Assembly: GCA_029851415.1 (NCBI GenBank)
Contig: CM056742.1
Span: 55,158,954-55,222,953 of the forward strand
Origin: Eretmocerus hayati
Taxonomy: Eukaryota > Arthropoda > Insecta > Hymenoptera > Aphelinidae
DNA length: 64,000 nucleotides
Reading direction: 5' to 3'
The notes below the pieces were generated by a model. The model made no database searches and was not told where the DNA came from. It was given only the letters and a program-made list of their open reading frames with translations. A program made the position numbers and the translations under genes. This document shows, piece after piece, positions 33,690 to 46,524 of the stretch (its first letter is position 1; each line of letters opens with the position of its first letter).

Positions 33690-34319
33690 TGCGTTTGATA
33701 TTAAAGTGAACAAAGACAGGATATAGTAAAGATTTCCGGGTCACGATTCGGACAAGATTCCATTGGCTCAGATTTCATACACCTCATTGAAATATCATTT
33801 CGTCGTCATACATAGCTCCCTTGTCCCACAACGGGACCATCGATACATTTTTTTTCACACTCTGAGACGAGCCGAGCTGAGTGGCGCCGAGGAAAAGCAA
33901 TAAAAGCAAACCCGCCAATACATTCAAACCCATTGATAGAGTCGCTCATTCCTCCAAAACGCGAGCACGTGCGTCCCACCGCGGTCATACCGCATCAGTC
34001 GAGCGATAGCCGATCAGCAAGAATGTCACACTTTCGAGCCGCTCAAGCAATAGCCGATCCCCGCAAATAGTGCAATCCGCGAGGGACGTGCAGGCAACGA
34101 TTGTTCGCGGGTGATAACCCCGGTTTGCTCCCCACGCGCTATTCCGATTACATCCAATTGCAGACGACAAATATCATCGAAGGCTGCTTGCTGCTGAATC
34201 TAGAGACAGCAGCTCGAAACGGGTGATATTCACGATTTTTAACCTTGAATTATCCCAAATAGTATAAGTGCGCTGATCTCGTTGGACTCTCTTTCGGAAT
34301 TGCTCGAGTGTCAACTCGA
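33690..34319. repeat. Satellite B core, copy 7 (chimeric)
   Basis: The left part matches copies 4-6, but from about 34,145 onward it matches copy 9: TCCAATTGCAGACGAC, ATCATCGAAGGCTGCTTGCT, TCTAGAGACAGCAG and GATCTCGTTGGACTCTCTTT. It sits at the right edge of the 978-bp block and looks like a recombinant between two core subfamilies. Confidence 0.88.
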
Positions 34320-35795
34320 ATCTTGAGTTTGACAGTTCTTTTGAAAGTCAAAAAAGTGAGCTTGCAGGAAGCTTCGGAATTTTGTTCTCTTGCATCTGAA
34401 TCGTGCCGGTTATTGGTGAGTTTTGGGCGTATTTTCTCGGATGGAACGACGTTATTTCAAGGAAAAATCTCGAGTTTCATAGGACTGATTTTCAAAAGTT
34501 AAAGAAGTCAGCTTACAGGAAGCTCCACAATTTTTTGAACTTGGATTGTACTGATTTTGAGTGAGTTTTGGGCGTATCCCTCGGATGGAATCACGTTATT
34601 CCAATAAAAAATCTCGAGTTGTATAGGACTGATCTTTGAAAACCAAGAAAGTGAGCTTGCAGAAAGATACACAATTTTTCTGAACCTGAATTATGGTAAT
34701 TTTGAGCGAGTCTTGGGCGTATTCTCTTGGATGGGATCACGTTACTCTAATAAAAATCTCGAGTTGTGTAGGACTGATCTTTAAAAGTCAGAAAAGTGAG
34801 CTTTCAGAAATTTGAGTGAGTTTTGGGCGTATTTCCCCGGTTATAATCACGTTATATTGATAAGAAATCTCAAGTTTAATAGGACTGATTTTCAAAGGTC
34901 AAAAAAGTGAGCTCCCAGAAAGCTTCACAATTTTTGGAACTTGAATTGTGCTCATTTCGAGTGAGTTTTGGGCGTATTTTCTCGGATAAGATTACGTCAT
35001 CCCAATGAAAAATCTCGAGTTTTATAGGACTGGTTTTTAAAAGTCGAAGAAGTAATCTTGCAGAGAGCTTCACATTCTTTCTTGAACTTGAGCTGTGCTC
35101 ATTCTGAGTGAGTTTTGGGCGTATTTTCTCGAATGAAATCACGTTACTTCAATAAAAATCTCGAGTTGTATAGGACTGACCTTTGAAAGTCAAAAACTGA
35201 GCTTGCAGGAAGATTCACAATTTTTCTAAAGCTGAATTGTGCTAATTTTGAGAGAGTCTTGGGCGTATTTTCCCGGGAAAAATCAGGTTATTTCAATGAG
35301 AAATCTCAAGTTTCATAGGACTCATTTTGAAAAGTCAATAAAGTGAGCTTGCAGGGAGCTTCTCAATTTTTTGAACTTGAATCGTGCTCATTCTGTGTGA
35401 GTTTTGGGCGTATTTTCCCAGATAAAATCACTTTATTCCAATGAAGAATCTCAAGTTTCATAGGACTGATTTCCGAAAGTCAATAAAGTGAGCTTGCAGG
35501 AAGCTTCACAATTCTCTGAACTTGGATTGTGCTAGTTTTGAGTGAGTTTTGGGCGTATTCTCTCGGATGAAACCACGTTATTTCAATGAAAAATCTCGAG
35601 TTAAATAGGACTGATCTTCAAAAGTCAGAAGAGTGAGCTTGCAGGAAGCTTCAGAATTCTTTTGAACCTGAATTGTGCCATTTTTGATTGATCTTCGGGC
35701 GTATTTTCTCGAATGAAATTACGTTACTTTAATGAAAATCTCGAGTTGTATAGGACTGATCTTTGGGAGTCACAAAGTGAGCTCGCAGGAAGTTT

Positions 35796-36412
35796 TGCGA
35801 TTGATATTAAAGTAAACAAAGACAGAATATCGTGAAGATTTCCGGGTTCACGATTCGCACAAAATTCCATAGGTTCAGATTTCATACACCCCATCGAAAT
35901 ATTATTTCGTCGTCATACATAGCTCCCTTGTCCCACAACGAGATCATCGATACACTTTTTTTCACACTTTGAGACGAGCTGAGCTGAGTGGCGCCGAGGA
36001 AAAGAAATAAAAGCCAACCCGCCCACACTTTCAAACCCATTGATAGAGTCGCTCATTCCTCCAAAATGCGAGCACGTGCGTCCCACCGCGGTCATACCGC
36101 ATCAGTCGAGCGACAGCCCACCAACAAGAAAGTCACACTTTCGAGCCGCTCAAGCAATAGCCGATCCCCGCAAATAGTGCAATTCGCGAGTGACGTGCAG
36201 GGAACGATTGTTCGCGGTTTGCTCCCCTCGCGCTATTCCGATTACATCCAACTGCGGACGACAAATATCATCGAAGGCTGCTCACCGCTGAATCAAGAGA
36301 CAGCAGCTTAAAACGGGTGATATTCACGATTTTTAACCTTGAATTATCCCAAATAGTCCATGTGCGCTGATCTGGTTGGACTCTTCGTTGGAATTGCTCG
36401 AGTGTCAACGCA
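35796..36412. repeat. Satellite B core, copy 8
   Basis: Left-half type 2 (AAGAAATAAAAGCCAACCC), no 11-bp insert, right end TTCGTTGGAATTGCTCG. Plus-strand GTG frame of 107 codons is open. Confidence 0.85.
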
Positions 36413-37914
36413 AATCTTGAGTTCGACAGTATTTTTGGAAGTCAAAAAAGTGAGCTTGCAGGAAGCTTCGAAATTTCGTTCTTTTGGATCTGAATCGTGT
36501 CGGTTATTGGTGAGTTTTGGGCGTATTTTCCCAGATAAAATCACGTTATTTCAATAAAAAATCTCAATTTTCATAGGACTGATTTTCAAAAGTTAAAGAA
36601 GTCAGCTTACAGGAAACTTCACAATTTTTTTGAACTTGGATTGTGCTAATTTTGAGCGAGTCTTGGGCGTATTTTCCCGGAAAAAATCAGGTTATTTCAA
36701 TGAGAAATCTCAAGTTTCATAGGACTCATTTTCAAAAGTCAATAAAGTGAGCTTGCAGGGAGCTTCACAATTTTTTGAACTTGGATTGTGCTGATTTCGA
36801 GTGGGTTTTGGGCGTATTTTCTCGGATAGAATCACGTTATTCCAATAGAAAATCTCGAGTTGTGTAGGACTGATCTTCAGAAGTCAAAAAAGTGAGCTTG
36901 CAGAAAGCTTCACAATTCTTTTGAACTTAGATTGTGCTGAATTTGAGTGAGTTTCAGGCGTATTTCTCCGGTTATAATCACGTTATATTGATAAGAAATC
37001 TCAAGTTTTATAGGACTGATTTCCAAAGGTCAAAAAAGTGAGCTCGCAGAAAGCTTCACAATTTTTCGAACTTGAATTGTGCTCATTTTGAGTGAGTTTT
37101 GGGCCTATTTTCCCGGAAAAAATCAGGTTATTTCAATGTGAAATCCCAAGATTCATAGGACTCATTCTCTGAAGTCAATAAAATGAGCTTGCAGGAAGCT
37201 TCACAATTTTTTGAACTTGGATTGTGCTAATTTTGAGTGAGTCTTGGGCGTATTCTCTCGGATGGGATCACGTTACTCCAATAAAAATCTCGAGTTGTGT
37301 AGGACTGACCTTTAAAAGTCAAAGAAGTGAGCTTGCAGAAAGCTTCACAATTCTTTTGAACCTGAATGGTGCCATTTTTGAGTGACTTTCGGGCGTATTT
37401 CCTCGGATGAAATCACGTTATTTCAATAAAAAAACTCGAGTTGTAAAGGACTGATCTTTGAAAGTCAGAAAAGTGAGCTCGCAGAAAGATACACAATTTT
37501 TCTGAACCTGAATTATGCTAATTTCGAGTGAGTTTTGGGCGTATTTTCTCGGATAAAATTACGTCATCCCAATGAAAAATCTCGAGTTTTATAGGACTGG
37601 TTTTTAAAAGTCAAAGAAGTAAGCTTGCAGAGAGCTTAACAATTTTTTTTGAACCCAAATTGTGCTGAATTTGAGTGAGTTTCAGGCGTATTTTTCCGGT
37701 TATAATCACGTTATATTAATAAGGAATCTCGAGTTGTATAGGACTGATTTCCAAAAGTCAGAAGTGTGAGCTTGCAGAAAGCTTCACGATTTTTTTGAAC
37801 CTGAATTGTGCTCATTCTGAGTTTTTTTCGAATGGAATAACGTTACTTCAATGAAAATCTCGAGTTGTATAGGACTGATCTTTAAAAGTCAAGGAGTGAG
37901 CTCGCAGGAAGTTT

Positions 37915-38544
37915 TGCGATTGATATTAAAGTGAACAAAGACAGAATATAGTAAAGATTTCCAAGTTAACGATTCGCACAAAATTCCATAGGTTCAGAAT
38001 TCATACACCTCATCGAAATATTATTTCGTCGTCATACATAGCTCCCTTGTCCCACAACGAGACCATCGATACACTTTTTCTCAAACTTTGAGACGAGCCG
38101 AGCTGAGTGGCGCCGAAGAAAAGAAATAAAAGCCAACCCGCCCACACTTTCAAACCCATTGATAGAGTCGCTCATTCCTCCAGAACGCGAGCACGTGCGT
38201 CCCTCCGCGGTCATACCGCATCATTCGAGCGAAAGCCGATCACCAAGAAAGTCACACTTCCGAGCCGCTCAAGCAATAGCCGATCTCCGCAAATAGTGCA
38301 ATTCGCGAGTGACGTGCAGGCAACTATTTTTCGCGGGTGATAACCCCGGTTTGCTTCCCACGCGCTATTCCGATTACATCCAATTGCAGACGACAAATAT
38401 CATCGAAGGCTGCTTGCTGCTGAATCTAGAGACAGCAGCTCGAAACGGGTGATATTCACGATTTTTAACCTTGAATTATCCCAAATAGTATAAGCGCGCT
38501 GATCTCGTTGGACTCTCTTTCGGGATTGCTCGAGTGTCAACTGG
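37915..38544. repeat. Satellite B core, copy 9
   Basis: Left-half type 2, with the 11-bp insert and the CTCTTTCGGGATTGCTCGAG right end. Likely close to the donor type for the right half of copy 7. Confidence 0.85.
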
Positions 38545-39185
38545 GATCTTGAGTTTGACAGTTCTTTTGAAAGTCAAAAAAGTGAGCTTGCAGGAAGCTT
38601 CGAAATTTTGTTCTCTTGCATCTGAATCGTGCCGGTTATTGGTGAGTTTTGGGCGTATTTTCTCGGATGGAACGACGTTATTTCGATAAAAAATCTCGAG
38701 TTTCATAGGACTGATTTTCAAAAGTTAAAGAAGTCAGCTTACAGGAAGCTTCACAATTTCTTGATCTTGGATTGTGCTGATTTTGAGTGAGTTTTGGGCG
38801 TATCCCTCGGATGGAATCACGTTATTCCAATAAAGAATCTCGAGTTGTATAGGACTGATCTTTGAAAACCAAGAAAGTGAGCTTGCAGAAAGATACACAA
38901 TTTTTCTGAACCTGAATTATGCTAATTTTTAGTGAGTTTTTGGCGTATTCTCTCGGATGAAATCACGTTATTTCAATGAAAGATCTCGAGTTGAATAGGA
39001 CTGATCTTTAAAAGTCAGAAGAGTGAGCTTGCAGAAAGCTTCACAATTCTTTTGAACCTGAACTGTGCCATTTTTGAGTGATTCTCCGGCGTATTTTCTC
39101 GAATGAAATTACGTTACTTCAATGGAAATCTCGAGTTGTATAGGACTGATCTTTGGAAGTCAAAAGGTGAGCTCGCAGGAAGTTT

Positions 39186-39802
39186 TGCGATTGATATTGG
39201 AGTGAACAAAGACAGAATATCGTAAAGATTTCCGGGTTAACGATTCGCACAAAATTCCATAGGTTCAGATTTCATACACCCCATCGAAATATTATTTCGT
39301 CGTCATACATAGCTCCCTTGTCCCACAACGAGTTCATCGATACAATTTTTTTCACACTTTGAGAGGAGCCGAGCTGAGTGGCGCCGAGGAGAAGAAATGA
39401 AAGCCAACCCGCTCACACTTTCAAACCCATTGATAGAGTCGCTCATTCCTCCGAAACGCGAGCACGTGCGTCCCACCGCGGTCATACCGCATCAGTCGAG
39501 CGACAGCCCATCAACAAGAAAGTCACACTTCCGAGCCGCTCAAGCAATAGCCGATCTCCGCAAATAGTGCAATTCGCGAGTGACGTGCAGGCAACGATTG
39601 TTCGCGGTTTGCTCCCCACGCGCTATTCCGATTACATCCAACTGCGGACGACAAATGTCATCGAAGGCTGCTCACCGCTGAATCAAGAGACAGCAGCTTA
39701 GAACGGGTGATATTCACGATTCTCAACCTTGAATTATCCCAAATAGTCCAAGTGCGCTGATCTGGTTGGAATCTTCGTTGGAATTGCTCGAGTGTCAACG
39801 CG
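39186..39802. repeat. Satellite B core, copy 10
   Basis: Left-half type 2, no 11-bp insert, right end TTCGTTGGAATTGCTCG. Plus-strand GTG frame of 107 codons is open, as in copy 8. Distance to copy 9 equals 978 bp plus two monomers. Confidence 0.85.
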
Positions 39803-41027
39803 AATCTTGAGTTCGACAGTATTTTTGAAAGTCAAAAAAGTGAGGTTGCAGGAAGCTCCGAAATTTTGTTTTTTTGGATCTGAATCGTGCCGGTTATTGG
39901 TGAGTTTTGGGCGTATTCTCCCAGATGAAATCACGTTATTTCAATAAAAAATCTGAAATTTCTTAGGACGGATTTTCAAAAAATAAAGAAGTCAGCTTGC
40001 AGGAAGCTCCACAATTTTTTTGAACTTGGATTGTGCTAATTTTGAGCGAGTCTTGGGCGTATTTTCCCGGAAAAAATCAGGTTATTTCAATGAGAAATCT
40101 CAAGTTTCATAGGACTCATTTTCAAAAGTCAATAAAGTGAGCTTGCAGGGAGTTTCACAATTTTTTGAACTTGGATTGTGCTGATTTCGAGTGGGTTTTG
40201 GGCGTATTTTCTCGGATAGAATCACGTCATTCCAATAGAAAATCTCGAGTTGTGTAGGACTGATCTTTAAAAGTCAAAAAAGTGAGCTTGCAGAAAGCTT
40301 CACAATTCTTTTGAACTTAGATTGTGCTAAATTTGAGTGAGTTTCAGGCGTATTTCTCCGGTTATAATCACGTTATATTGATAAGAAATCTCAAGTTTTA
40401 TAGGACTGATTTCCAAAGGTCAAAAAAGTGAGCTCGCAGAAAGCTTCACAATTTTTCGAACTTGAATTGTGCTCATTTTGAGTGAGTTTTGGGCCTATTT
40501 TCCCGGGAAAAATCAGGTTATTTCAATGTGAAATCCCAAGTTTCATAGGACTCATTTTCAAAAGTCAATAAAGTGAGCTTGCAGGGAGTTTCACAATTTT
40601 TTGAACTTGGATTGTGCTGATTTCGAGTGAGTTTTGGGCGTATTTTCTCGGATAAAATTACGTCATCCCAATGAAAAATCTCGAGTTTTATAGGACTGGT
40701 TTTTAAAAGTCAAAGAAGTAAGCTTGCAGAGAGCTTAACAATTTTTCTTGAACCTAAATTGTGCTAAATTTGAGTGAGTTTCAGGCGTATTTCTCCGGTT
40801 ATAATCACGTTATATTAATAAGGAATCTCGAGTTGCATAAGACTGATTTCCAAAAATCAGAAGAGTGAGCTCGCAGGAAGCTTCCCAATTCTTTTGAACC
40901 TGAATTGTGCTCATTTTGAGTTTTTTTCGGGCGTATTTTCTCGAATGAAATAACTTTACTTCAATGAAAATCTCGAGTTGTATAGGACTGATCTTTAAAA
41001 GTCAAGGAGTGAGCTCGCAGGAAGTTT

Positions 41028-41655
41028 TGCGATTGATATTAAAGTGAACGAAGACAGAATATAGTAAAGATTCCCAAGTTAACGATTCGCACAAAATTCC
41101 ATTGGTTCAGATTTCATACACCCCATCGAAATATTATTTCGTCGTCATACAAAGCTCCCTTGTCCCACAACGAGATCATCGATACACTTTTTTTCACACT
41201 TTGAGACGAGCCGAGCTGAGTGGCGCCGAGGAGAAGAAATAAAAGCCAACCCGCCCACACTTTCAAACCCATTGATAGAGTCGCTTATTCCTCCAAAACG
41301 CGAGCACGTGCGTCCCACCGCGGTCATACCGCATCAGTCGAGCGACAGCCAATCACCACGAAGTCACACTTTCGAGCCGCTCAAGCAATAGCCGATCCCC
41401 GCAAATAGTGCAATCCGCGAGTGACGTGCAGGCAACGATTGTTCGCGGGTGATAACCCCGGTTTGCTCCCCACGAGCTATTCCGATTACATCCAATTGCA
41501 GACGACAAATATCATCGAAGGCTGCTTGCTGCTGAATCTAGAGACAGCAGCTCGAAACGGGTGATATACACGATTTCTAACCTCGAATTATCCCAAATAG
41601 TATAGGTGCGCTGATCTGGTTGGACTCTCTTTCGGAATTGCCCGAGTGTCAACTC
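41028..41655. repeat. Satellite B core, copy 11
   Basis: Left-half type 2, 11-bp insert, CTCTTTCGGAATTGCCCGAG right end, and AATCACCACGAAGTC in place of GATCAACAAGAAAGTC. First core of the 1,854-bp tandem pair. Confidence 0.88.
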
Positions 41656-42881
41656 GAATCTTGAGTTCGACAGTATTTTTGAAAGTCAAAAAAGTGAGCT
41701 TGCAGGAAGCTCCGAAATTTTGTTTTTTTGGATCTGAATCGTGCCGGTTATTGGTGAGTTTTGGGCGTATTTTCCCAGATGAAATCACGTTATTTCAATA
41801 AAAAATCTCAAATTTCATAGGACTGATTTTCAAAAGTTAAAGAAGTCAGCTTGCAGGAAGCTTCACAATTTTTTTGAACTTGGATTGCGCTAATTTTGAG
41901 CGAGTCTTGGGCGTATTCTCCCGGAAAGAATCAGGTTATTTCGATGAGAGATCTCAAGTTTCATAGGACTCATTTTCAAAAGTCAATAAAGTGAGCTTGC
42001 AGGGAGCTTCACAATTTTTTGAACTTGGATTGTGCTGATTTCGAGTGGGTTTTGGGCGTATTTTCTCGGATAGAATCACGTTATTCCAATAGAAAATCTC
42101 GAGTTGTGTAGGACTGATCTTTAAAAGTCAAAAAAGTGAGCTTGCAGAAAGCTTCACAATTCTTTTCAACTTAGATTGTGCTAAATTTGAGTGAGTTTCA
42201 GGCGTATTTCTCCGGTTATAATCACGTTATATTGATAAGAAATCTCAAGTTTTATAGGACTGATTTCCAAAGGTCAAAAAAGTGAGCTCGCAGAAAGCTT
42301 CACAATTTTTCGAACTTGAATTGTGCTCATTTTGAGTGAGTTTTGGGCCTATTTTCTCGGGAAAAATCAGGTTATTTCAATGTGGAATCCCAAGTTTCAT
42401 AGGACTCATTTTCAAAAGTCAATAAAGTGAGCTTGCAGGGAGTTTCACAATTTTTTGAACTTGGATTGTGCTGATTTCGAGTGAGTTTTGGGCGTATTTT
42501 CTCGGATAAAATTACGTCATCCCAATGAAAAATCTCGAGTTTTATAGGACTGGTTTTTAAAAGTCAAAGAAGTAAGCTTGCAGAGAGCTTAACAATTTTT
42601 CTTGAACCTAAATTGTGCTAAATTTGAGTGAGTTTCAGGCGTATTTCTCCGGTTATAATCACGTTATATTAATAAGGAATCTCGAGTTGCATAAGACTGA
42701 TTTCCAAAATTCAGAAGAGTGAGCTCGCAGGAAGCTTCCCAATTCTTTTGAACCTGAATTGTGCTCATTTTGAGTTTTTTTCGGGCGTATTCTCTCGAAT
42801 GAAATAACTTTACTTCAATGAAAATCTCGAGTTGTATAGGACTGATCTTTAAAAGTCAAGGAGTGAGCTCGCAGGAAGTTT

Positions 42882-43509
42882 TGCGATTGATATTAAAGTG
42901 AACGAAGACAGAATATAGTAAAAATTCCCAAGTTAACGATTCGCACAAAATTCCATTGGTTCAGATTTCATACACCCCATCGAAATATTATTTCGTCGTC
43001 ATACAAAGCTCCCTTGTCCCACAACGAGATCATCGATACACTTTTTTTCACACTTTGAGACGAGCCGAGCTGAGTGGCGCCGAGGAGAAGAAATAAAAGC
43101 CAACCCGCCCACACTTTCAAACCCATTGATAGAGTCGCTTATTCCTCCAAAACGCGAGCACGTGCGTCCCACCGCGGTCATACCGCATCAGTCGAGCGAC
43201 AGCCAATCACCACGAAGTCACACTTTCGAGCCGCTCAAGCAATAGCCGATCCCCGCAAATAGTGCAATCCGCGAGTGACGTGCAGGCAACGATTGTTCGC
43301 GGGTGATAACCCCGGTTCGCTCCCCACGAGCTATTCCGATTACATCCAATTGCAGACGACAAATATCATCGAAGGCTGCTTGCTGCTGAATCTAGAGACA
43401 GCAGCTCGAAACGGGTGATATTCACGATTTCTAACCTCGAATTATCCCAAATAGTATAGGTGCGCTGATCTGGTTGGACTCTCTTTCGGAATTGCCCGAG
43501 TGTCAACTC
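42882..43509. repeat. Satellite B core, copy 12
   Basis: Nearly identical to copy 11, exactly 1,854 bp downstream; differs by isolated substitutions such as GTAAAAATTCCC for GTAAAGATTCCC. Confidence 0.9.
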
Positions 43510-43874
43510 GAATCTTGAGTTCGACAGTATTTTTGAAAGTCAAAAAAGTGAGCTTGCAGGAAGCTCCGAAATTTTGTTTTTCTGGATCTGAATCGTGCCG
43601 GTTATTGGTGAGTTTTGGGCGTATTTTCCCAGATGAAATCACGTTATTTCAATAAAAAATCTCAAATTTCATAGGACTGATTTTCAAAAGTTAAAGAAGT
43701 CAGCTTGCAGGAAGCTTCACAATTTTTTTGAACTTGGATTGCGCTAATTTTGAGCGAGTCTTGGGCGTATTCTCCCGGAAAGAATCAGGTTATTTCGATG
43801 AGAGATCTCAAGTTTCATAGGACTCATTTTCAAAAGTCAATAAAGTGAGCTTGCAGGGAGCTTCACAATTTTTT

Positions 43875-45035
43875 GAACTTGGATTGTGCTGATTTCGAGT
43901 GGGTTTTGGGCGTATTTTCTCGGATAGAATCACGTTATTCCAATAGAAAATCTCGAGTTGTGTAGGACTGATCTTTAAAAGTCAAAAAAGTGAGCTTGCA
44001 GAAAGCTTCACAATTCTTTTCAACTTAGATTGTGCTAAATTTGAGTGAGTTTCAGGCGTATTTCTCCGGTTATAATCACGTTATATTGATAAGAAATCTC
44101 AAGTTTTATAGGACTGATTTCCAAAGGTCAAAAAAGTGAGCTCGCAGAAAGCTTCACAATTTTTCGAACTTGAATTGTGCTCATTTTGAGTGAGTTTTGG
44201 GCCTATTTTCCCGGAAAAAATCAGGTTATTTCAATGTGAAATCCCAAGTTTCATAGGACTCATTTTCTGAAGTCAATAAAATGAGCTTGCAGGAAGCTTC
44301 ACAATTTTTTGAACTTGGATTGTGCTAATTTTGAGTGAGTCTTGGGCGTATTCTCTCGGATGGGATCACGTTACTCCAATAAAAATCTCGAGTTGTGTAG
44401 GACTGATCTTTGAAAGTCAGAAGAGTGAGCTTGCAGAAAGCTTCACAATTCTTTGAACTTGGATTGTGCTGATTTCGAGTGGGTTTTGGGCGTATTTTCT
44501 CGGATAGAATCACGTTATTCCAATAGAAAATCTCGAGTTGTGTAGGACTGATCTTTAAAAGTCAAAAAAGTGAGCTTGCAGAAAGCTTCACAATTCTTTT
44601 CAACTTAGATTGTGCTAAATTTGAGTGAGTTTCAGGCGTATTTCTCCGGTTATAATCACGTTATATTGATAAGAAATCTCAAGTTTTATAGGACTGATTT
44701 CCAAAGGTCAAAAAAGTGAGCTCGCAGAAAGCTTCACAATTTTTCGAACTTGAATTGTGCTCATTTTGAGTGAGTTTTGGGCCTATTTTCCCGGAAAAAA
44801 TCAGGTTATTTCAATGTGAAATCCCAAGTTTCATAGGACTCATTTTCTGAAGTCAATAAAATGAGCTTGCAGGAAGCTTCACAATTTTTTGAACTTGGAT
44901 TGTGCTAATTTTGAGTGAGTCTTGGGCGTATTCTCTCGGATGGGATCACGTTACTCCAATAAAAATCTCGAGTTGTGTAGGACTGACCTTTAAAAGTGAA
45001 AAGAGTGAGCTTGCAGAAAGCTTCACAATTCTTTT
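43875..45035. repeat. 580-bp (four-monomer) tandem duplication in satellite B
   Basis: GGATTGTGCTGATTTCGAGT at 43,881 recurs at 44,461 with the same succession of four monomer variants, giving a period of 580 bp, exactly four times 145. The two copies are almost identical until about 45,000. It contains no core, so monomer blocks amplify independently of cores. Confidence 0.85.
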
Positions 45036-45895
45036 GAACCTGAATGGTGCCATTTTTGAGTGACTTTCGGGCGTATTTCCTCGGATGAAATCACGTTATT
45101 TCAATAAAAAATCTCGAGTTGTATAGGACTGATTTTCAAAGGTCAAAAAAGTGAGCTCGCAGAAAGCTTCACAATTTTTCGAACTTGAATTGTGCTCATT
45201 TTGAGTGAGTTTTGGGCCTATTTTCCCGGAAAAAATCAGGTTATTTTAATGTGAAATCCCAAGTTTCATAGGACTCATTTTCTGAAGTCAATAAAATGAG
45301 CTTGCAGGAAGCTTCACAATTTTTTGAACTTGGAGTGTGCTGATTTCGAGTGGGTTTTGGGCGTATTTCCTCGGATAGAATCACGTTATTCCAATAGAAA
45401 ATCTCGAGTTGTGTAGGACTGATCTTTAAAAGTCAAAAAAAAGAGCTCGCAGAAAGATACACAATTTTTCTGAACCTGAATTATGCTAATTTCGAGTGAG
45501 TTTTGGGCGTATTTTCTCGGATAAAATACGTCATCCCAATGAAATATCTCGAGTTTTATAGGACTGGTTTTTAAAAGTCAAAGAAGTAAGCTTGCAGAGA
45601 GCTTAACAATTTTCCTTGAACCTAAATTGTGGTAAATTTGAGTGAGTTTCAGGCGTATTTCTCCGGTTATAATCACGTTATATTAATAAGGAATCTCGAG
45701 TTGCATAAGACTGATTTCCAAAAATCAGAAGAGTGAGCTCGCAGGAAGCTTCCCAATTCTTTTGAACCTGAATTGTGCTCATTTTGAGTTTTTTTCGGGC
45801 GTATTTTCTCGAATGAAATAACTTTACTTCAATGAAAATCTCGAGTTGTATAGGACTGATCTTTAAAAGTCAAGGAGTGAGCTCGCAGGAAGTTT

Positions 45896-46524
45896 TGCGA
45901 TTGATATTAAAGTGAACAAAGACAGAATATAGTAAAGATTCCCAAGTTAACGATTCGCACAAAATTCCATTGGTTCAGATTTCATACACCCCATCGAAAT
46001 ATTATTTCGTCGTCATACAAAGCTCCCTTGTCCCACAACGAGATCATCGATACACTTTTTTTCACACTTTGAGACGAGCCGAGCTGAGTGGCGCCGAGGA
46101 GAAGAAATAAAAGCCAACCCGCCCACACTTTCAAACCCATCGATAGAGTCGCTTATTCCTCCAAAACGCGAGCACGTGCGTCCCACCGCGGTCATACCGC
46201 ATCAGTCGAGCGACAGCCAATCACCACGAAGTCACACTTTCGAGCCGCTCAAGCAATAGCCGATCCCCGCAAATAGTGCAATCCGCGAGTGACGTGCAGG
46301 CAACGATTGTTCGCGGGTGATAACCCCGGTTTGCTCCCCACGAGCTATTCCGATTACATCCAATTGCAGACGACAAATATCATCGAAGGTTGCTTGCTGC
46401 TGAATCTAGAGACAGCAGCTCGAAACGGGTGATATTCACGATTTCTAACCTCGAATTATCCCAAATAGTATAAGTGCGCTGATCTGGTTGGACTCTCTTT
46501 CGGAATTGCCCGAGTGTCAACTCG
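45896..46524. repeat. Satellite B core, copy 13
   Basis: Same subfamily as copies 11 and 12 (AATCACCACGAAGTC, 11-bp insert, CTCTTTCGGAATTGCCCGAG). Its distance from copy 12 is the largest in the array, equal to about 14 extra monomers, because of local four-monomer duplication. Confidence 0.87.

Larger units (their letters stand above)
30755..34667. repeat. 978-bp higher-order tandem block in satellite B
   Basis: Cores 4, 5, 6 and 7 follow at 978-979 bp. Each unit is one core, two full 145-bp monomers and flanking monomer remnants. Units 4-6 are almost identical to one another, far closer than to other cores, including marker words AAACTTGAGCGT and AAATCTGAAGTTTTATAGG in their monomers. This is the youngest clear amplification in the window. 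Confidence 0.9.
41028..44190. repeat. 1,854-bp tandem duplication in satellite B
   Basis: 41,028-42,881 is repeated as 42,882 to about 44,190 with very few differences. The unit is one core plus about eight monomers. Identity weakens after about 44,190, where the second copy changes to a CATTTTCTGAAGTCAATAAA monomer type. Confidence 0.85.
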
